Source: JANNPJ01 sp965200525 (lineage in GTDB: Bacteria; Actinomycetota; Actinomycetes; Actinomycetales; Kineosporiaceae). Taken from it: a stretch of 64,000 bases of DNA. The notes under the pieces are model-generated. The model made no database searches and had not been told where the DNA came from. It was given only the letters and a program-made list of their open reading frames with translations. The translations under genes were made by a program, and so were the position numbers. The stretch lies in the NCBI GenBank assembly GCA_965200525.1, contig OZ241368.1, positions 4,960,001 through 5,024,000 on the forward strand, read 5' to 3'. The stretch's first letter is position 1, and each line of letters begins with the position of its first letter. Shown one piece after another: positions 1 through 9,106 of this stretch.

Positions 1-2620
1 TGGACCCGGTGCCCAGTGCGATCACCGGCTCAGCGGTGGCACGGGTGCTGGGCCGGGCGCTGTGCCGACCGGAAGTCCGCTGCGGAATCACGTGGCCGCT
101 CTCGTCCACGAAGACGGTCGTTCCCCAGGTCCAGTCTCCCAGCAGCACTGCCCGAGCCCCGTAGTCCGCGCCCGCCATCAGGCGAGCGGCCAGGTCCGCC
201 TGGTGCCAGGCGGCCGGCACCACGGCGATCACCAGGATCGGGCCGGCGAGCGCGGGCGCGGGCTCAGCCCCCAGGACGGCAGGAGCGCCGTCGTGGATGC
301 GGCGCTCGCGATCGTGCACGAGCTCGTCCAGCGCGGCCAAGGTTCCCTGCAGATCCGCGCAGACTCCCAGCCCCGGGGCCCTTTGCCGTGCGGTCAGCGA
401 GGTCAGGCCCAGCAGGGCTTCCAGTGCTTCCTGGGTCAGCAGCACCTGGGGGCGATCTTCGCGACTGGTAGGGGGAATGTCGTTCCCGGCACTCAGGGCT
501 GCGATCAGCAGGGCCCGTCCTGCTGCCGGCGCCCCCGGCCCGCGCAGGCCCAGCCCGGTGGAGGGGATGAACCCCAGTGGGCCGGCCACCGCCAGAGAGC
601 CGGCTGCCTGCGGACGTTCTGGCACTGATCGTTCCGAGGAGGGATCGCCGGCGGGATCGAAGTCCGCAGCCGGCGGCTGGGTTCCCGCCGCGACTCCACC
701 TCCCGCCGTCGCCGTCAACCGCGCCTGCAGGCGCACCACGGGACGCCTCACCGCTCCGGCAGGCCGATCCGGCGCCCGTCGCCAGGTGATCTGCGGGACC
801 GGCGGGGGAAGGTCGGGGGCGGCCCCGGCCGGCTGGGTTCGATCCGTTGGCTCCGGTGCTGAGGCCGCCGAGCTTCCGGAGACCGCGCCCGCAGTCGATG
901 TCGAGGCCCGTGAGGATGCTGCCGGGAACGGCGCGCCAATCTTCTGACCCGGCCGGATGCTGGGCACCGGGCCGAATGCCGGGCCGGGGTGCTCGGCGGG
1001 CAGGGTCTCGGGCGTCAGCGACTGCTCCAGCGCGAGGGCGTGCTCGCGGATCGCCTGGCGAACCCGCGAGACCACCGGTGGCATGACCTCCAGTTCGCTC
1101 TGTTCCATATCGAGGTCCTGCAGGTCGCTGCTGTACCGGTGGTGGCGCCGCCGGCGCTGCCACGCCAGCCCCGCGGCGGCCAGGATCGCGCCGGCCAGCG
1201 GCAGGCTCAGCCAGCCCCCGGGAATGCTGACCCCCGGCGAACCGGCGCGTGGGCGCTGGGCCCGCGGGGTCGGCGGGAGTTCGGGGCTGCCCGTCACGGA
1301 ATCACCGGAGGGTGACGGCATGGACGTGGGTGCGGCTGGGGAGGACGTCACCGGCGTGGGCGTGTCCGGCGTGGTCGGCGATGCGCGGTGTCTCGGCGTG
1401 CTCGGCGACGGCGCAGGCGTGGATCCGCCAGACCCCACGGAGCCCGTGGCGCTCGGCATCGGCGACACCGGTGTGGTCCCCGTACCCGGCACTGGCCGCT
1501 TCGGTGGCGGGGCCGGGTGCGTGGGGATCTGCAGTTGGCCACGGGCGTGCTCGCGGGAGCCTCGGTCGCGAGCACCGGCCGGCAGGTGCAGCACCCAGCC
1601 GACCTGGATGGTGTCCGGTCCGTGAGGGCCGCTGGTAGCGGTGATGAGATCGCTGTTCAGGGCCTGGATCTGGCGGTATTCGGAGAACTGGCCCAGGAAC
1701 CGCGCCGCCACCGTCCCCAGGTGGTCCCCGGGCTCGACCACGTAGAGCACCCCGGATCGGTGTCCGGTTGACCCCGGCGAGGGCCCCGGCGGATCGTTGA
1801 TCGGAACGAGGACGGACCAGCCCACGCGCAGGAGCCCGGGAGAGATCATCCGGTGCCCGTCCGCCTGGACCCGCCCGGCGTTCAGGGCCCAGATCTCCCG
1901 CCAGCGCTCGCCCTGCCCGAGGTACTCGGTAGCCATGTCCCACAGCGTGCCGGGCCCGTCGCGGGTGATGACGTGGGTGATGGCCTCGTCCGTCCCTGCG
2001 GGGGTCGCAGTGGGAGCCTGCCTGGAGACCTGCGTGGACAGGGAGGTTCGCTGGGTGGAGTCCGAGGGAGCACCAGCGGCGGCAAGCGGCTGCGCCGCCC
2101 GTCCTGGGCTCAGCACCGATGCGGCCACCACCGTCGTTGCGTGCAAGCCGGGGCTCGTCGCGGTGGCCAGTGCGACCGCGGGACCGCCCACCGGCAGGAC
2201 TGCCACGAGCCCCGCGACCAGGGACCGGACCAGCACCTGCTGGCCGGGCAGCAGGCCCCGAACGTCCACCGCAGGGGTCCGACGCACGGCGGCCCGCAGT
2301 TCGAGCACCACCTGCAGGCAGAACTGAGCCCAGGACAGCCAGGCCACGCTCGACAGCACCGCCAGGAGCGCCCGGTCGCTCAGGTCGCCTGCGCCCAGGT
2401 CCGCCCAGCCGGTCCGCGGATCCCCGAGCGCGGCCAGCAGCATCACCGGCACGCCGGCCGTGACGGCCACCAGCAGTCCGCCGGCCAGCAGCGCCCGCAA
2501 AACTCTCCACGTGCCGTGCGCGGGAAGTGCGTGGCCGCTGCCGGCGGTGCGCGGCCATTTCGTCGCCGGCAGTCTCGCCGGGCGCGGGCGCGTTCGCCCG
2601 CTCCAGGACGCCTCAGCCAC
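1..2620 (-). CDS. Large membrane protein with two LysM domains (3' end beyond the left edge)
   Basis: The frame is open from a GTG at 2620 to the window edge, giving at least 873 residues. Three hydrophobic segments lie near residues 37-60, 76-98 and 118-140. Two LysM-like modules follow: one around residues 217-265 (TLWDMATEYLGQGERWREIW) and one around 293-345 (YVVEPGDHLGTVAARFLGQF). A Pro/Thr/Ser-rich linker, another membrane segment near residues 470-487 followed by RRRRHH, and a long cytoplasmic part complete what is visible. The order matches the LysM-BTAD protein at 5954-9106, so a C-terminal BTAD domain may lie outside the window; that is inference. The start overlaps the stop of the upstream gene, so the two are probably cotranscribed. 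Confidence 0.75.
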   Translation of the reverse strand, partial: MAEASWSGRTRPRPARLPATKWPRTAGSGHALPAHGTWRVLRALLAGGLLVAVTAGVPVMLLAALGDPRTGWADLGAGDLSDRALLAVLSSVAWLSWAQFCLQVVLELRAAVRRTPAVDVRGLLPGQQVLVRSLVAGLVAVLPVGGPAVALATATSPGLHATTVVAASVLSPGRAAQPLAAAGAPSDSTQRTSLSTQVSRQAPTATPAGTDEAITHVITRDGPGTLWDMATEYLGQGERWREIWALNAGRVQADGHRMISPGLLRVGWSVLVPINDPPGPSPGSTGHRSGVLYVVEPGDHLGTVAARFLGQFSEYRQIQALNSDLITATSGPHGPDTIQVGWVLHLPAGARDRGSREHARGQLQIPTHPAPPPKRPVPGTGTTPVSPMPSATGSVGSGGSTPAPSPSTPRHRASPTTPDTPTPVTSSPAAPTSMPSPSGDSVTGSPELPPTPRAQRPRAGSPGVSIPGGWLSLPLAGAILAAAGLAWQRRRRHHRYSSDLQDLDMEQSELEVMPPVVSRVRQAIREHALALEQSLTPETLPAEHPGPAFGPVPSIRPGQKIGAPFPAASSRASTSTAGAVSGSSAASAPEPTDRTQPAGAAPDLPPPVPQITWRRAPDRPAGAVRRPVVRLQARLTATAGGGVAAGTQPPAADFDPAGDPSSERSVPERPQAAGSLAVAGPLGFIPSTGLGLRGPGAPAAGRALLIAALSAGNDIPPTSREDRPQVLLTQEALEALLGLTSLTARQRAPGLGVCADLQGTLAALDELVHDRERRIHDGAPAVLGAEPAPALAGPILVIAVVPAAWHQADLAARLMAGADYGARAVLLGDWTWGTTVFVDESGHVIPQRTSGRHSARPSTRATAEPVIALGTGS

Positions 2621-3548
2621 GAGGACTGCTCACGCCTTCCGGCACCTGCAGATCTCGGTACCCGGCGTACAGGGCGGCATCGGTGTCCGGCCACACCTGC
2701 GGTGCGGCAGCCGGTTCCGGGCCCGGCCCAATAAGCCACCGGCCCTGGGCGAACACCATGCGCTGGCAGTCCACGGCCACGGTCCGGGTGCTGCCTGGCC
2801 CGGCCGGGCTGTTCCCCGAGTCACCGGCCGTGCCGCTTTCACGGTTACCGGCGTTGCCACCGGCGGGGCGGACGGTGATGTCGAGGGTCAGGTCCACGCA
2901 GGCCACGACGAAGTCGCGTCCGACCGAGCCCTTGATCAGGCCCATGGCCGGCGTGACGCGCACCTGCAGGTCCGCCGATCCGGAGCCGGAGGTCCCCGCG
3001 CTCTGCAGGAGCGAGGCCAGCGCTCGCACCCCTGACCAGGTGCCGGTATCTGGGCCGCCCGGCAGTGCCCATTGCCCGATCACGGCCCGGGCGGTGGGCA
3101 GCGACCCGGACTGCAGGACGAGGGTATCGATGGCGGCCAGCTGGGCCAGCGCTCCCTCGGGGGTCGAGGTGAACCCGCTGGGGACGCCGACGGCATCCTG
3201 GCCCAACGCCGGCGGCAGGACGATCGCCGGCCCCGGGGCGCGGGTGGTCAGTTCCGGGTAGCCGAAGGTGTGGCCCGTTCCGGTGTCCGGCATGGGCCGG
3301 GCGGCCAGATCGTCGCGGGCCTGGGCGACGTTAGTCGGCACCCGGGCCGCGATCGGTGGGGGGAAGGACAGGGGCGCCACGATGACGACCGATCCGTCGT
3401 GCCGCGGGCTCCCCGAGTGGGTCCACCTGAGGAGGCTCAGGCCCAGCCCTGAGCTGATGAGCACGATGAGGCCGCAGCTTCCGGCGATGAGAGCCAGCAG
3501 CCGCCGTCGGGGCAGGGCCGGGGGCGTCGCGGTCCGCAGGTGCAACAT
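2613..3548 (-). CDS. Membrane-anchored protein of unknown function
   Basis: 311 residues. A short basic N-terminus (PRRRLL) is followed by one transmembrane segment around residues 18-40 and then an extracytoplasmic domain. The stretch GVPSGFTSTPEGALAQLAAI resembles a motif that I recall from actinobacterial membrane proteins near conjugative or secretion loci, but I cannot name the family with certainty. Its ATG overlaps the stop of the small gene upstream (TGATG), and its own stop overlaps the GTG of the LysM protein downstream, which points to a three-gene operon. Function is unassigned. It might supply an envelope component to whatever complex the LysM protein belongs to. Confidence 0.7.
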   Translation of the reverse strand: MLHLRTATPPALPRRRLLALIAGSCGLIVLISSGLGLSLLRWTHSGSPRHDGSVVIVAPLSFPPPIAARVPTNVAQARDDLAARPMPDTGTGHTFGYPELTTRAPGPAIVLPPALGQDAVGVPSGFTSTPEGALAQLAAIDTLVLQSGSLPTARAVIGQWALPGGPDTGTWSGVRALASLLQSAGTSGSGSADLQVRVTPAMGLIKGSVGRDFVVACVDLTLDITVRPAGGNAGNRESGTAGDSGNSPAGPGSTRTVAVDCQRMVFAQGRWLIGPGPEPAAAPQVWPDTDAALYAGYRDLQVPEGVSSPRG

Positions 3549-3841
3549 CAGCGGCCTCCCTCGTGGCCCGCAGCAGCACCCGCGGGGGTGTGGGGGAGAT
3601 GGTGTTCCCGAAGCGGAGGGGCCAGGGGCCCGGACAGCAGGTGGACGAGCGCGCTCATGGAGGTCTCCTCGAGCTGGTGGGGGCGCCCGTCCGCGAGTGC
3701 GGACCGGGCGTGCTCACCAATCTGGATGAGGTGCGTTATACAGTGCGTCACCCATGCATTGCCGCAGGTCAGCGACCTGACCTGGCTCGCGACTCCTTCA
3801 GTGCGCCGGCGGCGTTCGCGGCTCATTGCCACGAGAGTCAC
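3548..3841 (-). CDS. Possible small protein, unknown
   Basis: A 97-residue reading frame with a GTG start whose TGA stop overlaps the ATG of the membrane protein at 2613-3548 in a TGATG junction. Translational coupling of that kind is the main argument for it. No domain, signal peptide or membrane segment is evident; it is His-rich toward the C-terminus. An internal ATG preceded by GGAG would give a 36-residue peptide instead. It may equally be non-coding. Confidence 0.3.
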   Translation of the reverse strand: MTLVAMSRERRRRTEGVASQVRSLTCGNAWVTHCITHLIQIGEHARSALADGRPHQLEETSMSALVHLLSGPLAPPLREHHLPHTPAGAAAGHEGGR

Positions 3842-4077
3842 CGCTAGGGCAGGTGGATCGCGTCCACGGGCAGTGTGTCGTTGTGCGGGCAGCGCGCGTG
3901 TCCTGCGGGCCCTAGCGTTGGCGCTGCGCGAGCCGCCGTGCTGAAGCCCGGGCCGTCGGCGTTCGGAAGGTCGAGGCGGCGGATCAGGGACCGGCTCACG
4001 CGGGCTGGGTCACCGTGGCGCCTAACCCGGTGCCGATGGCCGCGTGGTACTCGCGGGGCGGGAAGCGGGTGCTCGGT

Positions 4078-4326
4078 TCAGGCCAAGCCGAGGGTTTCCA
4101 GGTCGGCGGGGTCGGCCCCGTGTAGAAGTTGCCGCATCGTGATGCCCAGCGTCCCGCAGACGATGAGAGCCTCGGAGAGGGTGATTTCCCGTTCGCCAGC
4201 TTCGATCGCGCTGGTCTGGGATCGGCTCAGGTTCAGAGCTTCCGCAAGGTCGGACTGCCGGATGCGTGACCTGGCGCGCTCCGCGCGGAGGTTGCCCGCT
4301 ATCAGCGCCTTGAGTGAGCTGCTCAC
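4078..4326 (-). CDS. XRE-family helix-turn-helix regulator
   Basis: 82 residues, almost entirely one HTH_3/XRE domain: ALIAGNLRAERARSRIRQSD, then LAEALNLSRSQTSAIEAGER, with the recognition helix around residues 33-45. The C-terminus ends soon after the fifth helix, so it has no sensor domain and probably acts as a small repressor. The gene is divergent from 4768-5130. Regularly spaced CCRACAT repeats lie in the region between them and could be its operator. This resembles the arrangement at 25-27 kb, where another XRE-type regulator is divergent from a related small gene. Confidence 0.85.
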   Translation of the reverse strand: MSSSLKALIAGNLRAERARSRIRQSDLAEALNLSRSQTSAIEAGEREITLSEALIVCGTLGITMRQLLHGADPADLETLGLA

Positions 4327-4442
4327 GGGCAGAGCCAGATAGTCAGGCGTCCGGACCAGCCACTCCGAAGATCGTCCACAGTTCGAACCTATGAAGCGCC
4401 TGGCCGGAAGTCATACCGCCAAGCGGTCATGATTCGGTTAGG

Positions 4443-4488
4443 CCGACATATTCCTTTCAGGCCAACATATGTGCTTCAATTCCGACAT
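4443..4488. promoter_or_regulatory. Three CCRACAT repeats, candidate operator
   Basis: The heptamers CCGACAT (4443-4449), CCAACAT (4462-4468) and CCGACAT (4482-4488) recur every 19-20 nt, close to two helical turns. The first two extend to AGGCCRACATAT. They sit in the 441-nt gap between the divergent XRE gene (start 4326) and 4768. The rest of that gap contains no gene that I can support. Confidence 0.35.
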
Positions 4489-4767
4489 GCCAAGAGTGAC
4501 TGCCCTCACCGGCAAAGCAGTGGGCCGTCGGCGGGCGGGCCCACGAACGAAGGCGTGCTGTCGCGACTGTGAGCAGCCGGGCACCAGTCGGGGTATCGAC
4601 TTGCGCGGGGCGCGCGAGGCGGCCGCACGTGAATCCGTGGTCGCTGTTGCAGAGCAACGGCACCTCTCGCGGGTGCCTAGGCATCGTCGGACCTATGGTC
4701 GGAAGGGTCGCGGCTGTCACATTCTGGGACATCTATTCGGGCATACGAGACTCTCAAAGGAGCTCTT

Positions 4768-5130
4768 GTGGGGCAGCATTCGGAAAAATTGATCACGGCA
4801 TGGCAGAGACCATGGTGGGCTCAGACGAGCGAGTCTGACGAGGATGCGCTGATCCACACCCGACACCTCGGCCGCGTTGTCAGCCTCGACGGCGAGGAAC
4901 TGGGTGTCGAACTCGTCCAGCGAGACGAACTGCACTGGGACTCGCCGCGCTTGTCCATCACCCGGGATGGCGCCTGGGTGCGGGTCGCGGGCTTCCGCGT
5001 CGGTGTGGACGAGGCCATGCGGCTGTCCGAGCACCTCCGGGCCATCCGGACGTGGGGCGCTCGCGGGTCAGATCTGTCCGCACGGCCCACGAGGATGCCG
5101 TGGCCCAGTCATCACCGTGCGGCAGGCTGA
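4768..5130 (+). CDS. Small DUF6907-like protein (family B, copy 1)
   Basis: 120 residues from a GTG preceded by AAAGGAG. The core, GEELGVELVQRDELHWDSPR and on through WVRVAGFRVGVDEAMRLSEH, aligns with the proteins at 26579-26896 and 39173-39364 and with the broken copy at 30400-30633; VELVQRDEL is identical in the three intact copies. The layout, a beta-rich start and a final helix rich in Ala and Leu, recalls the actinobacterial DUF6907 family, but that name is from memory. No catalytic motif, signal or membrane segment is present. An XRE regulator is divergent upstream, as also seen near copy 2. Function unknown. Confidence 0.7.
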   Translation: MGQHSEKLITAWQRPWWAQTSESDEDALIHTRHLGRVVSLDGEELGVELVQRDELHWDSPRLSITRDGAWVRVAGFRVGVDEAMRLSEHLRAIRTWGARGSDLSARPTRMPWPSHHRAAG

Positions 5131-5170
5131 TCCACGCGAATGCAGGCGCGGGCCTGCAAACTCCGGAGGA

Positions 5171-5839
5171 CTAGCTGGCGCGCTTGGGGAGGGTGAGCTT
5201 CAGGTCGCCGCAATGGCCGGTCAGGATCGCGGCCAGCGCGTCGTGTTCGCTGGTGTCGATGGACAGTTTCCACCGGTACTTGATCGCCACCCAGTGCCGC
5301 GCGTACTTGCAGACATGGTTGTCCGGCAGCCAGTCTGCTGGATCGTTGTCGCCCTTGGACTCGTTGACGTTGTCGGTGACCGCATCGAGCGTCCACGAGT
5401 AGCCCAGGTCGTTCGCGTAGCGGAGGCGTCGCGCCTGCGTCCAGTCCCATCCACCCGAGCGCCAGACTTCGGCCAGGGCCACGACGTGATCGATGTCCAC
5501 GTCGCTGGCCTTGGTCCAGGTCTTCTCGTCGTACCAGGACAGCCACTTGCCGGTCGCCACGGCGCACTTCTTCTTCGAGTAGTACGTGACCTTTTTCGTC
5601 GACTCCTTCTGCAGGACCTCGGAGCGGGTGTCCTGGCAGTCGCCATTCGCGTCGAGGAACCGGGCGCCGAAGTCCTTGTCCCGGTCGTAGCTGCCGGCAT
5701 GGGACTCGGCCTTGACCGTGAGTTTGGCCAGCAGGGCCGTGCCGGTGATGGTCTTGGTCGAGGCGGCCTGGGCCGGCAGGGCCGGAGCAATCAGGATCAC
5801 GATCATGCAGGCGGCAGCAACAGCCGTACGACGCAACAT
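5171..5839 (-). CDS. Secreted HNH-family (DUF1524/GmrSD-type) nuclease
   Basis: 222 residues with a signal peptide at the N-terminus (residues 1-26, cleavage expected after LPAQA). The nuclease core has DIDHVVALAEVWRSGGWDW near residues 113-131 and NDLGYSWTLDAVTDNVNESK near 141-160, then WLPDNHVCKYARHWVAIK. The His of DHVVAL and the later Asn-rich and His positions fit the HNH fold of the DUF1524 family, whose secreted actinobacterial members are widespread. It probably cuts DNA outside the cell for nutrition or competition. A GAGAGG ribosome binding site precedes the ATG. It stands alone between the LysM-BTAD gene and the family B gene. Confidence 0.85.
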   Translation of the reverse strand: MLRRTAVAAACMIVILIAPALPAQAASTKTITGTALLAKLTVKAESHAGSYDRDKDFGARFLDANGDCQDTRSEVLQKESTKKVTYYSKKKCAVATGKWLSWYDEKTWTKASDVDIDHVVALAEVWRSGGWDWTQARRLRYANDLGYSWTLDAVTDNVNESKGDNDPADWLPDNHVCKYARHWVAIKYRWKLSIDTSEHDALAAILTGHCGDLKLTLPKRAS

Positions 5840-5953
5840 GGGGCCTCTCCCGAGAGTGAAGCGCCCAGCCTACGAAATTCCGGCCGGCATGGGGCCGGAT
5901 GCGGTGCGGTTCTGAAGAAGTTCGCTCGACCTTTGACGATCTGCCATGGCATT

Positions 5954-8900
5954 TCAACCAGCCCGTTCGAGCCAGTGCCGACGAGCGAGGATCCGGGCCG
6001 TCCGCGGCGGGAGGTCGTCCTCGGTCTCGGCGTCATTGACGCTGAGGATGCGCTGCACCCATGAGGCGGCCTCACCCTCGTGTCCCTGGGCCTGGCTGGC
6101 CTCGACCAGGTCCAGCAGGGTGATGTCCTGCTCGCCCGCGGCCGTCAGCGCGACCCGCGCGGCAACCTCGGCTTCTGCCGGCCGGTCGTGGCTGAGATGG
6201 ATCGTCGCCACCAGGTGCGCGACGTCCACCACCATGGCCTCGTACTGGGCCTGGAGGGGAACGTCGATGAGCCACAGGTACCCGGCGGGGCGGCGCTGGT
6301 CGAGGATCCGCCCGGTCACCAGGTCCAGGGCGGCCTGCAGGTCGTCGAGGCCCTCCTCGCCCGAGCCGGCTGCTCGCCGGCGCAGGCGGGCGAACAGGTC
6401 GGCGTCGCTGAGCAGCCCTTCTATCCGGAACAGCTTGGGCCCTCCGAAGTGCTGCTCGGTGGCCGGTGGCACGTGGTCCCCACCGCCGGGAGCGTGCGGG
6501 CCCAGCCACTGCCGCAGGATGTGCATCGCCTGGCGCGGCGTGCTCTTGCCGGCGATGTCGGGGTCGTTCGGCCACAGGGCGCTGCCCAGGTGCTCGGCGG
6601 TGACCCCTTGCGGATGTGCGGACAGGAACGTCACGATCTCGGTGTTCCAGGGCACGCGCGGGCGTCCCTGGGGCAGCGGGCCGCTCGCGCGCACCCTGAC
6701 CGGGCCCAGCACGCTGAGGCGTGCGCGCCGGCAGGAGTGGCTGTGCCACTGGGCAAGGTCAGCGTCCAGGTCCGGGTCGCTGCCGGCGATCGAAGCCCTC
6801 ACCTTCGAGCTCACCACCGGGGCCAGGACGGCCAGATCGCGGGCCGTGGAGGCAGTCGACGACAGGACCGAGATCAGGCGAGGGCCCGGTGGCGCATCGC
6901 GATCCGCGCCGTCGCCGGGGTCGGGCAGCCCCTGATCGCCGTGCCGGCCGCGATTCGGCTCGTGCGATCCGTCGCCGGGACCGAGGGGCGGGTCGGTGAG
7001 GAGGGTGCCTGCCGCATCCCAGACGGCCGGTTGGCCATCCTCGGGTGAACCGGAGGGCATGGCCTCGTCGTCCGTGGCGCGGGCGGCCAGCAGCAGGGCA
7101 GCCAGCTCGCCGGCGTCCTGGGCGGGCAGTTGCTGCAGGGCGATCTCGGCGCCGATCACGTCGAACCAGGCCCGGGCCTGCGCGCTGATCCGGATGTGCA
7201 GGCCCGCGGGGGGCAGCGGCGGCGATCCGGGCGCGGCAGTGTCACCCAGGCCCGCAGCCGCCGGACCGATGCCGGGGAAATCGTCGCCACCGGTGCCGCT
7301 CACCACCACCCGCGCGAGCCGGTTGGCGGCACTCGCAGAGTTGAGCCGCCCGGCTGCCGCCTGTGGAACCTCGACTACGTCGGTGTGAGGGCCCTGGGCT
7401 GCCGGCCTTCCGGTTGTGGCTGGCGTCACGACCAGCTCAGATCCTGGACGGAGGTCAGGCCGTGCCGGCGTGCCGCGTCGGTGCCGGTGTGAGGTGTCGC
7501 TGCCGACCTGCGCCGGATCCGTCGCATTGACCGCGTCACGTCCGTCATGATCTCCGGAAGATTCACCCTTGCCGGCGCTGTCATCCACCTCGACGTCGAG
7601 GTCCTCGTGCACCAGGCGCGGGTGCCCGAGAGGGGCGAACTCGGCCCCGAGCCCCCGCACGCTGACTCGCAGCGTCCGGGACCAGGAGTTCAGCGCCAGT
7701 TCCACGGCCATTGCCCGCAGGAGGTCCCGCCCCCGATCGGGATCGCCGTCCAGGATCACGGTGCCGGCCTGCTGCAGGTTCAGCAGCCAGTGATCGCCGC
7801 TCGCATCCCGCCCCAAAGACACCAGAGCCGGCCACGGGGAAGCGCTGGCAGGGGAGGGGTCTCGGGCGGGCCCGGGGGTGAGCAGCACCGCGCCCGGGCC
7901 GAGCTGGCGTCGCAGTTGCCAGCGACCCGTGCCTGGATCCTGCGCCCAGGGCGCCGGCAGTTCCACCTCGTTCGGGCGCCCGTCCGTGGCGAGCACCAGC
8001 TGCAGGACCTCGATGCTCACCCGGGCCGCCACCAGCTCCGGCAGGCGCCCGGCGCCGCGGCCCAGCTGCTCGCCCAGCGCTCTGAGCGCGGTGTCGACCC
8101 AGGTGAGATCGACCGGGTCGCGGGTGGTCGCGTCCACCAGCGCCTTCTCCACCGGAGCGTGGGTGCTGGCGGTCGAGGCGATCACCCGTCCGGGCCGGCG
8201 ATGGCAGGAGCGCCGGCGGCGGGCGGCAGCCAGTTGGGCCACGATCACCGCGGCCAGGAGCCCGCCACCGGCCCCGGCGCCGAAAGGCACTGCCGCCGGC
8301 CCGAGCTGAGATGAGTGGGGCTCCATGGCCGAGGCGGGCGCCGCCGCGGTGGTCTCCGGTTCGCGGGGGACGGCGCCGGCCTGATCGGGGGTGCCGGCCA
8401 CGGGTTGCCCGAGCGGCGGGGCAGGCGGCACCGGAAGCAGGACGTTCCAGCCGGGGCGCAGGAATCGCGGCGACGTCAGGACCGAGCCGTCGACCTGGCG
8501 CCGGCCCACGTTGAGATCCCAGAGCTCGCGCCAGCGCGCGCCGTCACCCAGGTGCTGGGCGGCCAGGTCCCACCACGTGCGCGGGTCGTGCGCGCCGATC
8601 AGGTACTCCTGCAACCTCACCGGTGCGACCTGGTCGCCGGTGGCGTTCGCGCCCTGGGCCGGCGACGAGCTGGAGGCGAGCGCCACGTGCAGCTCCGACC
8701 CTGACAACGGCGGTCCCCAATGATGGCCTGCCGCAGCCCCGATGCCCCGGCCCGCGCCCGCGCTGATCGCCGCGGTCGCCGGTATCAGCACGGCGGCCAG
8801 GACCAGGACGTGAGCCAGGTGTCCCAGGGCCGGCACTGTCGCGGGCAGCGGGCCCGGCACCGCCCGCAGCAGCGTGAGGACCTCCCCGGCCACCGCCCAG

Positions 8901-9106
8901 GTGAACGCCGCCCACGCCGCCCACGCCACGGCGGCCAGGACGTCGAGCACGACGTCGTCCGAGACGTCCCCGGCCACCAGCGACGCCCAGCCCTGCAGCG
9001 GGTTGCCCAGCAGCGAGGTGAGCAGGACCGGAACCCCGGCCAGGATCAGCACCAGGACCGCGGCCGCCGCAGCGCCCCGGAGGTAGCCGGTCACCGGCCG
9101 CCTCAC
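5954..9106 (-). CDS. Giant membrane LysM-BTAD protein
   Basis: 1050 residues. Hydrophobic segments lie near residues 10-30, 50-73 and 95-120. A LysM-like module (WWDLAAQHLGDGARWRELWD) lies near 175-225, a further membrane segment near 280-300 is followed by RRRRSC, and a long cytoplasmic region follows. The C-terminal 270 residues resemble an OmpR-like winged helix joined to a BTAD domain: LSVLGPVRVRASG, VTAEHLGSALWPNDPD, FARLRRRAAG, and helical repeats. BTAD domains are known from SARP-type transcriptional regulators. Here the domain is membrane-tethered to a peptidoglycan-binding module, so it could couple cell-wall state to pilus expression; that is inference. Its start overlaps the stop of the TadG-like gene by 4 nt, placing it at the end of the pilus operon. 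Confidence 0.85.
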   Translation of the reverse strand: MRRPVTGYLRGAAAAAVLVLILAGVPVLLTSLLGNPLQGWASLVAGDVSDDVVLDVLAAVAWAAWAAFTWAVAGEVLTLLRAVPGPLPATVPALGHLAHVLVLAAVLIPATAAISAGAGRGIGAAAGHHWGPPLSGSELHVALASSSSPAQGANATGDQVAPVRLQEYLIGAHDPRTWWDLAAQHLGDGARWRELWDLNVGRRQVDGSVLTSPRFLRPGWNVLLPVPPAPPLGQPVAGTPDQAGAVPREPETTAAAPASAMEPHSSQLGPAAVPFGAGAGGGLLAAVIVAQLAAARRRRSCHRRPGRVIASTASTHAPVEKALVDATTRDPVDLTWVDTALRALGEQLGRGAGRLPELVAARVSIEVLQLVLATDGRPNEVELPAPWAQDPGTGRWQLRRQLGPGAVLLTPGPARDPSPASASPWPALVSLGRDASGDHWLLNLQQAGTVILDGDPDRGRDLLRAMAVELALNSWSRTLRVSVRGLGAEFAPLGHPRLVHEDLDVEVDDSAGKGESSGDHDGRDAVNATDPAQVGSDTSHRHRRGTPARPDLRPGSELVVTPATTGRPAAQGPHTDVVEVPQAAAGRLNSASAANRLARVVVSGTGGDDFPGIGPAAAGLGDTAAPGSPPLPPAGLHIRISAQARAWFDVIGAEIALQQLPAQDAGELAALLLAARATDDEAMPSGSPEDGQPAVWDAAGTLLTDPPLGPGDGSHEPNRGRHGDQGLPDPGDGADRDAPPGPRLISVLSSTASTARDLAVLAPVVSSKVRASIAGSDPDLDADLAQWHSHSCRRARLSVLGPVRVRASGPLPQGRPRVPWNTEIVTFLSAHPQGVTAEHLGSALWPNDPDIAGKSTPRQAMHILRQWLGPHAPGGGDHVPPATEQHFGGPKLFRIEGLLSDADLFARLRRRAAGSGEEGLDDLQAALDLVTGRILDQRRPAGYLWLIDVPLQAQYEAMVVDVAHLVATIHLSHDRPAEAEVAARVALTAAGEQDITLLDLVEASQAQGHEGEAASWVQRILSVNDAETEDDLPPRTARILARRHWLERAG

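Noticed and set aside
1302..2558. A 418-codon minus-strand frame and its neighbours in other frames at the left edge
   Set aside because: Arg/Gly-rich with no domain; the frame starting at 2620 in this region gives LysM modules and membrane helices.
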